Source: Syntrophobacteraceae bacterium
GTDB lineage: Bacteria; Desulfobacterota; Syntrophobacteria; Syntrophobacterales; Syntrophobacteraceae
Reading direction: 5' to 3'
Length of the DNA: 64,000 bases
Assembly (NCBI GenBank): GCA_025453975.1
Contig: JALOPI010000012.1
Span: 1-64,000 of the forward strand
Shown here: positions 33,767 through 42,149 of the stretch, piece after piece
How the letters are laid out: each line of letters begins with the position of its first letter
Position numbering within the stretch: the stretch's first letter is position 1
Made by a program: the position numbers and the translations under genes
Notes under the pieces: generated by a model
The model's database searches: none
What the model saw: only the letters and a program-made list of their open reading frames with translations
Told to the model about the DNA's origin: nothing

Positions 33767-34999
33767 ATGTCCGAAGCTCAGGCCGCTTCACTCACGAGCC
33801 ATCCAACGAATGACCCCATCATGCCGGATGTGATCATCATCGGAGCAGGCGCATCGGGGCTCATGTGCGCCATGGAGGCCGCCCGCCGCGGGCGGTCGGT
33901 GCTGGTCCTCGACCATTCTCCGGAGGTCGGCAGGAAGATTCTCGTATCCGGGGGAGGGCACTGCAATTTCTCCAACCGGAGCGTCACCCGGGACCACTAC
34001 CTTTCCGGGAACCCCCATTTCGTGGTCTCGGCGCTGTCGCGCTATACGACGGAAGATTTCCTGGCACTCCTCCTCAAGCACGGCATCGGCCACCACGAGC
34101 GCAACGAAGGCCAGCTCTTCTGCAGCGGGGGCTCACGCCGGATCGTGCACATGCTGAAGGAGGAGTGCCAGAGGGCTTCGGTCCGTTTTGGCCTCAACTG
34201 CGCCGTTCAAGAGGTCCGGCGGATTGCGGGGGTGAAGGACGCGCGGTTCTCCGTGGCCACGGACCATGACTCGTTCCAGGCCGCATCGCTGGTCGTCGCC
34301 ACGGGGGGACTGTCCTGGCCCGGCCTGGGAGCCACGAGCTTTGGCCATGCGCTGGCCCGGCGTTTCGGGATCGCCGTCACCTCCCCGCGGCCGGGGCTGA
34401 CTCCCCTGAGGCTGCGCCGGGAAGATGCCGAACGATTCTCGTCCCTCAGCGGCATCTCGGTCCAGGCTGCCGTCAGCAGCGGAGGGCGGCGGTTCGAAGG
34501 AGGGGTTCTCTTCACCCACAAGGGTCTCAGCGGTCCCGCGGTGCTCCAGCTTTCGTCATACTGGGACGGCAATGCCCCCGTCGAGCTGGGTCTCCTCCAA
34601 GGGATCGACCTGGAAGGGCATCTCGCCGAGAAGCGCGGGAGCAAGATGCAGCTCAAGACCTTCCTGGGACGGTTCCTGCCGGATCGCCTGGCGGGCTTCT
34701 GGTGCGACCTTCACGGCCATTCCAGGCCCATCGGCCAGTATTCACCGAGGGAGATTCAGGAGGTATGCCGCCTCCTGCGCCGCTGGGAGCTCAGGCCCGC
34801 GCGGGTCGAGGGCTTCAACAAGGCGGAAGTGACGCTGGGTGGCGTCGACACCCGGGAGCTGTCGTCCAGGACCATGGAATGCAAAAAGGCTCCCGGACTC
34901 TATTTCACGGGGGAGGTCATGGACGTCGCGGGTCAGCTGGGAGGCTACAACCTTCACTGGGCCTGGGCCTCGGGCCAGGCGGCCGGCCAGGTGGTCTGA
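33767..34999 (+). CDS. YhiN/HI0933-family FAD flavoprotein
   Basis: 410 residues. The FAD-binding motif is DVIIIGAGASGLMCAMEAA. The family signature KILVSGGGHCNFSN is the HI0933 pattern (usually GGGRCNxTN). The C-terminal GLYFTGEVMDVAGQLGGYN closes the FAD site. The reaction of this family is not well defined; members are often called aminoacetone oxidase-like or NAD(P)/FAD-dependent oxidoreductases. Start 33767 follows a GGGGGGA stretch. It converges with the chelatase-like gene with 12 bp between them. Confidence 0.88.
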   Translation: MSEAQAASLTSHPTNDPIMPDVIIIGAGASGLMCAMEAARRGRSVLVLDHSPEVGRKILVSGGGHCNFSNRSVTRDHYLSGNPHFVVSALSRYTTEDFLALLLKHGIGHHERNEGQLFCSGGSRRIVHMLKEECQRASVRFGLNCAVQEVRRIAGVKDARFSVATDHDSFQAASLVVATGGLSWPGLGATSFGHALARRFGIAVTSPRPGLTPLRLRREDAERFSSLSGISVQAAVSSGGRRFEGGVLFTHKGLSGPAVLQLSSYWDGNAPVELGLLQGIDLEGHLAEKRGSKMQLKTFLGRFLPDRLAGFWCDLHGHSRPIGQYSPREIQEVCRLLRRWELRPARVEGFNKAEVTLGGVDTRELSSRTMECKKAPGLYFTGEVMDVAGQLGGYNLHWAWASGQAAGQVV

Positions 35000-35011
35000 C
35001 CCGAGGCGCCG

Positions 35012-36940
35012 TCACTTCGTGTGGAGGCGGTCCATGGTGAGATAGGTGCCGCCCATGCGCTGAGTGATTTCATATCCATAGCCGACGGCCATGGGGTTGA
35101 ACTCGGTATCCACCAGGATGGACTGGATCCCCAGGCGACGGATTTCCTCGGCGGCACGAAGAGCCTCCTCGAGGGGATCGCCGCCGAAGCAGCTGATGTT
35201 CGGACGGCCGTCGGAAAAGATGAGCATGACCGGCAGGGTTTCCGGGTTTTTGCGCTTTTCCTGGGTCAGCATTCGAATCCCCAGGTCCAGTCCCGCCGCG
35301 AGGGGGGTTCTCCCTCCCACGGGAAGCCGCTCGATGCCGTCCACCGCATCGCGGATGTTCTGGCTTAAGGGGAGGATCACCTCGGCTCCGGTGTGACGGA
35401 AGGTGATGATTCCCAGCTTGTCCCGCCTCAGATACATGTCCTGAAACAGGGCCTCGATGATCCCCTTGGTCACGGACATGCGATCGTTGGTGCGCATGGA
35501 AGCGCTGGAGTCGACGATCATCACCAGGGAGAGTCCCGTCTTGCGGGAGCGTTTCCGGATTCTGAGATCATCCGCCAGAATCCGCGGGGAGACGTCGCCA
35601 TTCCCCCGGTTCTGCTGGCGGGGTGCCGCGGCGCGCAGGGTCCCCATGAGCGAGACATCCCGAAGTGCCTCTCCACCTCGGGGAATCCGGCTTCCATGGA
35701 CGGTGCCGCCGCGCTGGGGGGCGGGCACCAGGAATCTTCTGCCCCGATGGCTGCCGGCCATGATCCTGTGCCAGGGAATGTCGGGGTGCACTGTGCGGCT
35801 TCCCTTGCAAAGATGGGTGACGGCGTCAATGGGAGACTGACAGGCTCTGGTTCTGGAGACCGACCGGGGCGGATTCTGGTGAGTGGGCGACCATTCTTCC
35901 CCGGCGCCTTCGAGGGAGGATGCCTGGCTCATGATCTCCTGAAGCTTGTCCTCGCTCAGCTCCGAGCGCCTGAGAGGGGACTTCCCGATCCGGTGGGGCA
36001 GGGCCAGACGGGCTGCCAGCTGGAGGTCTTCCGGCGACACCCGGCTCCGCCCTTCGAGGGCCGCGTTGGCGCGGGCCGACTTCATCATGACGATGTCAGC
36101 CCGGTGCCCGTCCGTTTCCATGGCCATGGCCAGCCTGGACGAGGTTTCCAGAATGGCCTCGGTGAAGGTCACCTGGGGCAGCGATTCCTTGGCTCTCACC
36201 AGATTCCGCGCCAGCTCGGCGTCCTTTTGGGCCCAGATGGCTCGGAAATCCCGTGGGTTCTGCTCGAAGCTCAGGCGCCTCTTGACGATCTCCACCCGCT
36301 CGGAAAGGGTATGGATGCCCTCGATGCTCACCGACAGGCCAAAGCGGTCCAGGAGCTGCGGGCGCAGGTCTCCCTCCTCGGGATTCATGGTACCCACCAG
36401 CACGAAGCGGCTGGCATGGGAGAAGCTGATGCCCTCCCGCTCCACCAGGTTTCGGCCCGAGGCGGCCGCATCCAGGAAGAGATCCACGATCTGGTCATTG
36501 AGGAGGTTCACCTCGTCGACATAGAGGATGCCACGGTGAGCTTCCGCCAGCAGGCCGGGCTCGAAGGCTTTTTGCCCGCTCTTGAGCGCTTTCTCGATAT
36601 CGATGGCTCCCAGGAGCCGGTCCTCGGTGGTCCCGATGGGCAGGTTCACCAGGCGAATGCCGCGCTCCAGCACGGGAATGGGCTGGCCGCTCCCCAGGCT
36701 CTCCCGGCAATGGGGACAGAATCCGTCGATGTCGTCCGGGTCGCAATGGAAGGGGCACCCGGACACGACGCGTATCGTGGGCAGAAGGCCGGCGAGGGCC
36801 CGGACGCCCGTGGACTTGGCCGTGCCGCGCTCCCCCTTGATGAGCACACCGCCGATGGACGGGTCGATGACATTGAGGAGAAGAGCGCGCTTCATCAGAT
36901 TCTGGCCGACAAGGGCCGAAAAGGGAAATGACTGGATCAT
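35012..36940 (-). CDS. Magnesium-chelatase-type fused AAA+ (ChlI/BchI) and VWA (ChlD/BchD) protein
   Basis: 642 residues. The N-terminal AAA+ module has Walker [10 protein letters not shown], a Cys-containing insert ([18 protein letters not shown]), Walker [11 protein letters not shown] and [16 protein letters not shown] Pro/Arg-rich linker (about 380-450) leads to a C-terminal VWA domain with MIDAS motif VDSSASM. This is the I and D subunits of a metal chelatase in one chain. Without a ChlH/CobN large subunit nearby the metal and substrate are unknown: cobalt, nickel or magnesium insertion, or a MoxR-like chaperone role. AGGAGG lies 14 bp before ATG 36940, unusually far. The open frame extends 34 codons upstream. 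Confidence 0.85.
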   Translation of the reverse strand: MIQSFPFSALVGQNLMKRALLLNVIDPSIGGVLIKGERGTAKSTGVRALAGLLPTIRVVSGCPFHCDPDDIDGFCPHCRESLGSGQPIPVLERGIRLVNLPIGTTEDRLLGAIDIEKALKSGQKAFEPGLLAEAHRGILYVDEVNLLNDQIVDLFLDAAASGRNLVEREGISFSHASRFVLVGTMNPEEGDLRPQLLDRFGLSVSIEGIHTLSERVEIVKRRLSFEQNPRDFRAIWAQKDAELARNLVRAKESLPQVTFTEAILETSSRLAMAMETDGHRADIVMMKSARANAALEGRSRVSPEDLQLAARLALPHRIGKSPLRRSELSEDKLQEIMSQASSLEGAGEEWSPTHQNPPRSVSRTRACQSPIDAVTHLCKGSRTVHPDIPWHRIMAGSHRGRRFLVPAPQRGGTVHGSRIPRGGEALRDVSLMGTLRAAAPRQQNRGNGDVSPRILADDLRIRKRSRKTGLSLVMIVDSSASMRTNDRMSVTKGIIEALFQDMYLRRDKLGIITFRHTGAEVILPLSQNIRDAVDGIERLPVGGRTPLAAGLDLGIRMLTQEKRKNPETLPVMLIFSDGRPNISCFGGDPLEEALRAAEEIRRLGIQSILVDTEFNPMAVGYGYEITQRMGGTYLTMDRLHTK

Positions 36941-37259
36941 GCCGGTGCGGGTGCTCCTCCTGGGCGGGTTCGGTTGTACACCATCTGGCCAATCATCGCG
37001 AGGACCAAGGCGGATCATAATGAGCCTGGTGCCAAGAGGCAAGGGCCTTTACCCCCATCACCGGTCGGCGGCCCGGGGGGAATACTGAGGGGCATGCCGA
37101 CAGGAAGGTTGAGCCCGTTCCCTTGAGCCTGTATCATGAGAACTTATCTTTTGCCAGTGGCTTGGACAACGACCAGGGCGATGTACCGCTGAATGCTTTT
37201 TGATCCCGGGCGGTGATGGGACGGGCGGGTGTCATCGTGTCCTCAGCATGGGGGATTCA
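36941..37259. other. Divergent intergenic region
   Basis: No gene. Holds the start regions of the chelatase-like gene (minus) and the Mth938-like gene (plus). A weak sigma-70-like pair, TTGAGC (37123-37128) and TATCTT (37145-37150) with 16-bp spacing, could serve the plus-strand genes. Confidence 0.35.
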
Positions 37260-37601
37260 ATGATCGAGCACTTTCGATTCGGCAGCATGACCATCGATGG
37301 TCGTCAGTACCAGAGTGATCTGAAGATCGTCGACGGCCAGGTGGTCCCGGATTGGTGGCGTCGGGAAGGACACTGGGCCGATGTGGGGGACATGCAGGAT
37401 ATCCTCGACGCGCGGCCCGAGATTCTGGTGGTGGGAATGGGATCGCCCGGCAGGTTGAACCTTGCCGAAGACCTGAGGCAAGTCCTTGCCGAGAGGAAGA
37501 TCCGGCTCGTCGAGGAGCCCACGGAGGAGGCCGTGAACAGTTTCAACCGCTTCTGGGAAGCCGGCCGCAAGGTCGCGGGGGCCTTCCACCTCACCTGCTG
37601 A
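37260..37601 (+). CDS. Mth938-like domain protein (DUF498 family)
   Basis: 113 residues covering one compact domain. The pattern IEHFRFGSMTIDGRQYQSDL, then DWWRREGH and ILVVGMGSPGRLNLAEDL, matches the Mth938/NDUFAF3 family of unknown biochemistry. The final part (VEEPTEEAVNSFN) matches the usual end. Start 37260 has GGGGG five bases upstream; ATG 37248 is an alternative. It lies 12 bp before the HolC gene and is probably cotranscribed. Confidence 0.82.
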   Translation: MIEHFRFGSMTIDGRQYQSDLKIVDGQVVPDWWRREGHWADVGDMQDILDARPEILVVGMGSPGRLNLAEDLRQVLAERKIRLVEEPTEEAVNSFNRFWEAGRKVAGAFHLTC

Positions 37602-37613
37602 AAGTCACTGCTG

Positions 37614-38123
37614 ATGCTGTACTTTGTGGAGACCCGGAGCGCCGAGCAGCGCATGCTCCTTTGCCAGTGGGTGGAGCATTTTTACGAGTCGGGGCGAACA
37701 GCCCAGGTTCTTGTGGATTCGACCCTGGCCGCCCAGCACCTGGACCAGATGTTGTGGACCTTTTCCCAGCCCAGCTTCATTCCGCACCGCATCCTGTCAT
37801 CCGCTGACGCCATTCCGGTGGACGAGCCCGTGATCATCAGTATCGGGGAGGTTGTAATGCCGGAAAGGGAGGCTCTGGTCTGCGACGCTTTGGCAGGGCT
37901 GGAGTTTCTGGGACGTTACGGTGTGGTGCTGCATTTTGTCATCCAGGATGAGCCCGAGGGGCTTCAGGCGAGCCGGCTCCTGTGGCAGCAGGTGCGGGAC
38001 CTGGGTTTGGGTGCTCAGCACGTTCCTTACGCTTTCAATCATCCGCGGTTCGGATGGCCTCCTCGCGATGGGGCGGCGGCCTCCCATCGGCCGCATGGCA
38101 TCCAACGGGCTGGCGGACAATGA
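37614..38123 (+). CDS. holC: DNA polymerase III subunit chi
   Basis: 169 residues. HolC hallmarks: an N-terminal segment on cofactor-like fold (LYFVETRSAEQRMLLCQWVEH), then VLVDSTLAAQHLDQMLWTF and FIPHRILSSADAIP, where the LDxxLW and FxPH elements are diagnostic. It is about 20-25 residues longer than many homologues, with a basic tail. In the clamp loader, chi contacts SSB. The stop overlaps an ATG of the next frame (ATGA). Confidence 0.78.
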   Translation: MLYFVETRSAEQRMLLCQWVEHFYESGRTAQVLVDSTLAAQHLDQMLWTFSQPSFIPHRILSSADAIPVDEPVIISIGEVVMPEREALVCDALAGLEFLGRYGVVLHFVIQDEPEGLQASRLLWQQVRDLGLGAQHVPYAFNHPRFGWPPRDGAAASHRPHGIQRAGGQ

Positions 38124-38146
38124 GTCCCGAGGAAAAGGAGAACGCG

Positions 38147-38575
38147 ATGTCTCGAGATTGGTTCCTGGAGGTTCAACCTTCCCTGGATGCAGTGCTCACC
38201 CTGCGCCTCACGCTGCGCGGAGAAAAAGGGGGCGAGGGAGGCACGTTGGCGGCATCCTGCGGCTCCGTGGACGAGCTGCGGGAGGAGGTCGCCCGGATGA
38301 AGTCCGAGCTGGATGGGGCCATGGACAAGGCCCTGGCCGAGGTGGAGGCTTTTCAGAAAGCGGGTGGAGGCTCACGGGTGGCGGATCCTTCACAGGTCTG
38401 GAAGGAGATGGAGGGCCTGCCCAATGAGGGAGAGATGTTCAGCCACTTCAATGAGTTCAGCCTGGCCGATCGCCAGGTCATTGCCGAGTACATCCTGTCC
38501 CATGTGAACATGTTCAAGGGACGGGGTCCAGTCTTTTCAGAGCATTACGATTCGGACACCCATCGCCTGGAATAA
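38147..38575 (+). CDS. Hypothetical protein, 142 aa
   Basis: Starts at ATG 38147 with AAGGAG six bases upstream; an in-frame ATG at 38120 overlaps the HolC stop as ATGA. The centre is an amphipathic helical stretch (SVDELREEVARMKSELDGAM) likely to form a coiled coil. It is followed by EMEGLPNEGEMFSHFNEFS and an acidic C-terminus. No catalytic motif or export signal is evident. Operonic position after holC is the only functional hint. Confidence 0.7.
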   Translation: MSRDWFLEVQPSLDAVLTLRLTLRGEKGGEGGTLAASCGSVDELREEVARMKSELDGAMDKALAEVEAFQKAGGGSRVADPSQVWKEMEGLPNEGEMFSHFNEFSLADRQVIAEYILSHVNMFKGRGPVFSEHYDSDTHRLE

Positions 38576-38597
38576 CGGCCTCCTGGCCAAAGAGGCC

Positions 38598-40538
38598 TCA
38601 GGCATCGGGCTCCATGAGGCAAACGTCGGCCAGCTGCCCCGTGTGGAGCCGGATTTCGTGAACCCCCTCGACGTAGGAGCTTTCCACGACATAGCCGAGC
38701 TTCTGGAACACTCCGAAGACCCGCTCGTTTCCAGGCGTGATGTACGCCTTGAGCAATCGAATGCACTTGGATTTCGCGATGGAGACGATGTGGTGGAGGA
38801 GAAAGCTGGCGATGCCTTTGCGGCCATACTCCGGCTGGACGGCGAAATCGATCTCGGCGGTCAGGGTCTCCTCGTCGAGGACATACTGAGCCACGGCCAC
38901 GATACGCTCCGTCTCGAGCTCTCCGACGACACCCACGATGGTCATCACTCGATGATAGTCGATGTGCACCATGCGGCGAACGTCGTAATGAGGGAAGACC
39001 TTCATGTTGGAAAGGAATCGGATGTAGGATTCCTCACGGGGCAAAGAGTAGAAGAACTCCTTGATGGGCCGTTCGTCCGTGGCCCGGGCGGGCCGAAAAA
39101 GCACGCGGGTGTTGTCGCGGAAAACCTGGACGACCTCGAGGTGCGAAGGGTAAAGGGCCATGGGGCCGTGAGCCCCCAGCTCACCCTTGCGAAGATAATT
39201 CAGATCGTGAGCCGCCCGCAGGAGCTCTTCCCTGAAGTCGGGGTGGGCGATCTCGATGAGGGCGAGGGTCCGCTCGCGAATGCTCCTGCCCTGGAGCTGG
39301 GCCACGCCGTACTCGGTCACCACGTATTGGACGCCGCCCCGGGTCGTGACGACGCCGCCGCCCTCGGCCAGGACGGCCTGGATCCTCGAGCGCTTGCCGT
39401 CCACCGTGGTGGATGGAAGCACGACGATGGCCTTGCCGCCTCGCGAGTAACGGGCCCCACGCAGAAAATCGATGGCGCCGCCAACCCCGCTGTAGATTTC
39501 ATATCCCACCGAGTCGGCACAGACCTGCCCCGTGAGATCCACCTCCAGGGCCGAGTTGATGGAGACCATTCGGTCGTTTTCCGAGATCACCAGGTAGTTG
39601 TTGGTGTACTCCACCGGATAAAAGGCCACCATGGGGTTGTTGTGGACGAAGTCGTAGAGCTCCCGGGTGCCGAGGCAGAAGCTGGTCACGATCTTTCCGG
39701 GGTGCAGCGTCTTGCGGCTATTGGTGATGACCCCCTTTTTGACCAGGTGAAGGTAGGCGTCGGTCAGCATGTCCGCATGCACACCCAGGTGCTTTTTGTC
39801 CTCCATGGCGTGCAAAACGGCGGTGGGAACGCTTCCGACTCCCACGCGAATGGTCGAGCCGTCCTCCACGATTCTGGCGACGTTTCGGCCGATTTCATCG
39901 GCGATGGGGCTCGGCGGGGAGGGCGGCAGCTCGAGAATGGGCTCTTCATGCTCCACGAAGGCGGAGATATCGCCGACGTGGACGAAGGAGTCGCCCAGCG
40001 TCCGGGGCATCCTGGGATTGACCTGAGCGATGACCTGGCTCGCGCTCCGCGTGGCTGCCCGCACGATGTCCACGGCGACTCCCAGGGAGCAGAACCCGTG
40101 TGGGTCGGGTGGGGACACCTGGATCAGGGCCACGTCGATGGGCATGGCGCCACTGCTGAAAAGCTCCGGGACGTCGGCCAGGTTGATGGGCGTGTAGTCG
40201 GCGCGGCCCTCGGCCACGGCCTCCCGGCTGGCGGCGGCGACGAAGAATGATTTCAGCCGGCACTTTTCGAAGAACCGATCATCGGTGTAGCGGGCCTTGC
40301 CGATGCTCAGGATATGGAGGATCTCCAGGTCCGCCAGCGTAGGGATGACCACTTCCAGGGCCCTCGTCAGCTCCTGAGGCTCTCCACACCCAGACCCGAT
40401 GAAGACGCGATTGCCCAGCCGGATGGCCTTGAGGGCCTTGGAAGCCGTGGTCCGCCGCGACTCGTACATGGATTGCCAGGGGCGGGGAGAATGGTCCTCC
40501 ATGGGCAGGGTCGGGGGGGCATCAGAGTCTGTGGTCAT
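38598..40538 (-). CDS. Acetyl-CoA hydrolase/transferase fused to a GNAT acetyltransferase domain
   Basis: 646 residues. The N-terminal ~470 residues are a class I CoA-transferase (4-hydroxybutyrate CoA-transferase/acetyl-CoA hydrolase type): IGSGCGEPQELTRAL, SPPDPHGFCSLGVAVD, VGVGSVPTAVLHAM, YEIYSGVGGAIDFLRGA, GGVVTTRGGVQYVVTEYGVA. The last ~170 residues are a GNAT fold with the acetyl-CoA pyrophosphate loop VQPEYGRKGIASFLL. In the transferase part, the segment holding the expected catalytic Glu (usually GxHTEM) reads GVHADML, so Glu seems to be Asp. Such fusions could move acyl groups between CoA pools and acetylate a protein lysine. Start 40538 is the first Met of the frame; later Met codons are possible. 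Confidence 0.85.
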   Translation of the reverse strand: MTTDSDAPPTLPMEDHSPRPWQSMYESRRTTASKALKAIRLGNRVFIGSGCGEPQELTRALEVVIPTLADLEILHILSIGKARYTDDRFFEKCRLKSFFVAAASREAVAEGRADYTPINLADVPELFSSGAMPIDVALIQVSPPDPHGFCSLGVAVDIVRAATRSASQVIAQVNPRMPRTLGDSFVHVGDISAFVEHEEPILELPPSPPSPIADEIGRNVARIVEDGSTIRVGVGSVPTAVLHAMEDKKHLGVHADMLTDAYLHLVKKGVITNSRKTLHPGKIVTSFCLGTRELYDFVHNNPMVAFYPVEYTNNYLVISENDRMVSINSALEVDLTGQVCADSVGYEIYSGVGGAIDFLRGARYSRGGKAIVVLPSTTVDGKRSRIQAVLAEGGGVVTTRGGVQYVVTEYGVAQLQGRSIRERTLALIEIAHPDFREELLRAAHDLNYLRKGELGAHGPMALYPSHLEVVQVFRDNTRVLFRPARATDERPIKEFFYSLPREESYIRFLSNMKVFPHYDVRRMVHIDYHRVMTIVGVVGELETERIVAVAQYVLDEETLTAEIDFAVQPEYGRKGIASFLLHHIVSIAKSKCIRLLKAYITPGNERVFGVFQKLGYVVESSYVEGVHEIRLHTGQLADVCLMEPDA

Positions 40539-40621
40539 GGGTTTGGCTCCACTGGACTGTTTTCCGGCATCCGGGATCCAGCATCACATTCAGGGGTGCA
40601 ATGACCCTCACCGGAGCCCCC

Positions 40622-41455
40622 TCAGGGGCGCCGGGAAGCGTTCTGTCGTGGCGTCCCGGCGCCGGGCGGGGCTTCCGGGCTGGGGAGCAGCAGGGCCAGC
40701 AGGGCAGCCCCGACGACCATGGCGAGGCAGAGCATCTGGCCCATGGTGAGGAATCCCAGCACCAGGCCGATCTGGGGGTCAGGCTCCCGGTAAAACTCGA
40801 TGACGAAGCGGAACACTCCGTAGAAGAATACGAAGAAGACCACCATCATGCCGTCCCGGAAACTCCTTTGACGGAGAAACCATAAAAGGCTAAAGAGAAC
40901 GAGACCTTCAAGGGCGGCTTCATAAAGCTGCGAGGGATGGCGGGGCAGGGGGCCGCCTTCGGGAAAGACCATGGCCCAGGGAACACCGCTGGGGCGGCCG
41001 AAAAGCTCCCCGTTGATGAAATTGCCCAGCCGGCCCAGACCGAGGCCGATGGGGGCCGTGACCACGGCGCTGTCAGCGATGGCCCAGAACGGCATCTTTC
41101 TCCTTCGGGAGAAAATCCAGCCCGCGAGGACGGCTCCGACGAAACCTCCATGAAAAGACATGCCGCCATGCCAGGTCGCCAGGATCTCCAGAGGATTCTG
41201 GAGATAGTGCGCGTAGTTGTTGAACTGATAGAATGCAACGTAGCCCAGGCGCGCCCCGAGGATCAGCCCGAGGGCCAGGTAAAAGATGAGATCCTGCGCA
41301 ACGGTTCCCTGGAGGCCAATCTCCCTGGATCGCTTCTGGCGCGGTATGAGCCAGTAAGCCCCGAGAAAGCCCAGGACGTACATCACTCCGTACCAGCGGA
41401 TCTTGATGGGCCCGATGGTGATCAAATCGGGATTGATCTTGGGATAAGGGATCAT
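40622..41455 (-). CDS. lgt: Prolipoprotein diacylglyceryl transferase
   Basis: 277 residues, about seven transmembrane helices. The Lgt signature GLGRLGNFINGELFGRP is complete, and SFHGGFVGAVLAG and RHPSQLYEA are present. It transfers diacylglycerol to the lipobox Cys of prolipoproteins. Start 41455 has GGAAGG about seven bases upstream. The frame stays open to 41665, but that part is antisense to the histidine-rich gene. A weak promoter, TTGACC (41506-41511) with TTAGCC (41483-41488) on the minus strand, is possible. Confidence 0.94.
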   Translation of the reverse strand: MIPYPKINPDLITIGPIKIRWYGVMYVLGFLGAYWLIPRQKRSREIGLQGTVAQDLIFYLALGLILGARLGYVAFYQFNNYAHYLQNPLEILATWHGGMSFHGGFVGAVLAGWIFSRRRKMPFWAIADSAVVTAPIGLGLGRLGNFINGELFGRPSGVPWAMVFPEGGPLPRHPSQLYEAALEGLVLFSLLWFLRQRSFRDGMMVVFFVFFYGVFRFVIEFYREPDPQIGLVLGFLTMGQMLCLAMVVGAALLALLLPSPEAPPGAGTPRQNASRRP

Positions 41456-41533
41456 GCTTTCACCTTCCTTCTCGGCCAAGCAGGCTAACACAGGGGACAC
41501 GCGAGGGTCAATCACCAGGAGGAGCATCGGACC

Positions 41534-42007
41534 GTGAGCCATCATGACCACCGTGACGACCATCATCATGACCATCATCACCATCAAGACGACCATCACC
41601 ACCATGGGAATGAGCACCAGCATCAGCACGGCGATGCCCATTCCCATGGCCACTCGCATGAGCACTCACATGAGCACTCGCATGGCCATGACCATGGAAC
41701 AGGCCACCCTCACGACCCCCACCACGGGCTCCACCCGGAGCGCGATCATCAGTCGTCGCGGGAATCACGGCCCGAAGGAGGTCCATCCGAAGGCGAGAAG
41801 CTGTTGAAGATGGTTCAGCACTGGTTCCACCACAATGAGGATCACGCCCGGTCGTACCGGCAGTGGGCCGAGCGGGCCCGGGGTCTCGGCCAGGCCGAGG
41901 TGGGCCGGATTCTCGAGGAGGTCGCCCTGGAGAGCCTGCGGCTCAATGGTGAGATGGAGCGAATACTGACCCTCCTGCGCGGGGATTCCTCCCGGGACGA
42001 CGGCTGA
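41534..42007 (+). CDS. Histidine-rich metal-binding protein with helical C-terminal domain
   Basis: 157 residues from a GTG start at 41534 with AGGAGGAG nine bases upstream. About 33 of the first 73 residues are His, mostly in HxH, HHHH and D/H patterns. A helical domain follows (EKLLKMVQHWFHHNEDHARS, then VGRILEEVALESLRL). There is no signal peptide, so it is cytoplasmic. Such His-rich tracts store or deliver Ni(II), Zn(II) or Co(II). A metal chaperone or buffer for nickel or molybdenum/zinc enzymes is plausible. The aldehyde dehydrogenase and Moco genes downstream are on the same strand. Confidence 0.82.
   Translation: MSHHDHRDDHHHDHHHHQDDHHHHGNEHQHQHGDAHSHGHSHEHSHEHSHGHDHGTGHPHDPHHGLHPERDHQSSRESRPEGGPSEGEKLLKMVQHWFHHNEDHARSYRQWAERARGLGQAEVGRILEEVALESLRLNGEMERILTLLRGDSSRDDG
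41536..41760 (+). repeat. CAT/CAC-rich low-complexity tract encoding the His-rich segment
   Basis: Runs of CAT and CAC codons with GAC/GAT make an imperfect trinucleotide/hexanucleotide repeat. It is prone to slippage, and its antisense reads as Met/Val-rich or His/Ala-rich false frames. Confidence 0.7.
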
Positions 42008-42149
42008 TGGAGCCCGTTCACGAGAGCTTGCGGACGGACTCCGGACTCAGCCGGCCGATTGACAGTGCCGAAGCCGTTGTGACATAGTACCCGGTCTTCG
42101 GGGAGTTCAGGGACCGAATCCCAACAGAGGAGCGGGGAGCGGCGTCTTG

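Noticed and set aside
35393..36931. Long plus-strand frame (512 codons)
   Set aside because: Antisense shadow of the chelatase-like gene, whose motifs are unambiguous.
38643..40250. Long plus-strand frame (535 codons)
   Set aside because: It is antisense to the CoA-transferase/GNAT gene. Such frames are common in high-GC genes and this one has no motifs.
41456..41665. N-terminal extension of Lgt rich in Met and Val that imitates a signal peptide
   Set aside because: It is the antisense of CAT-rich histidine codons. A good ribosome-binding site supports the start at 41455.
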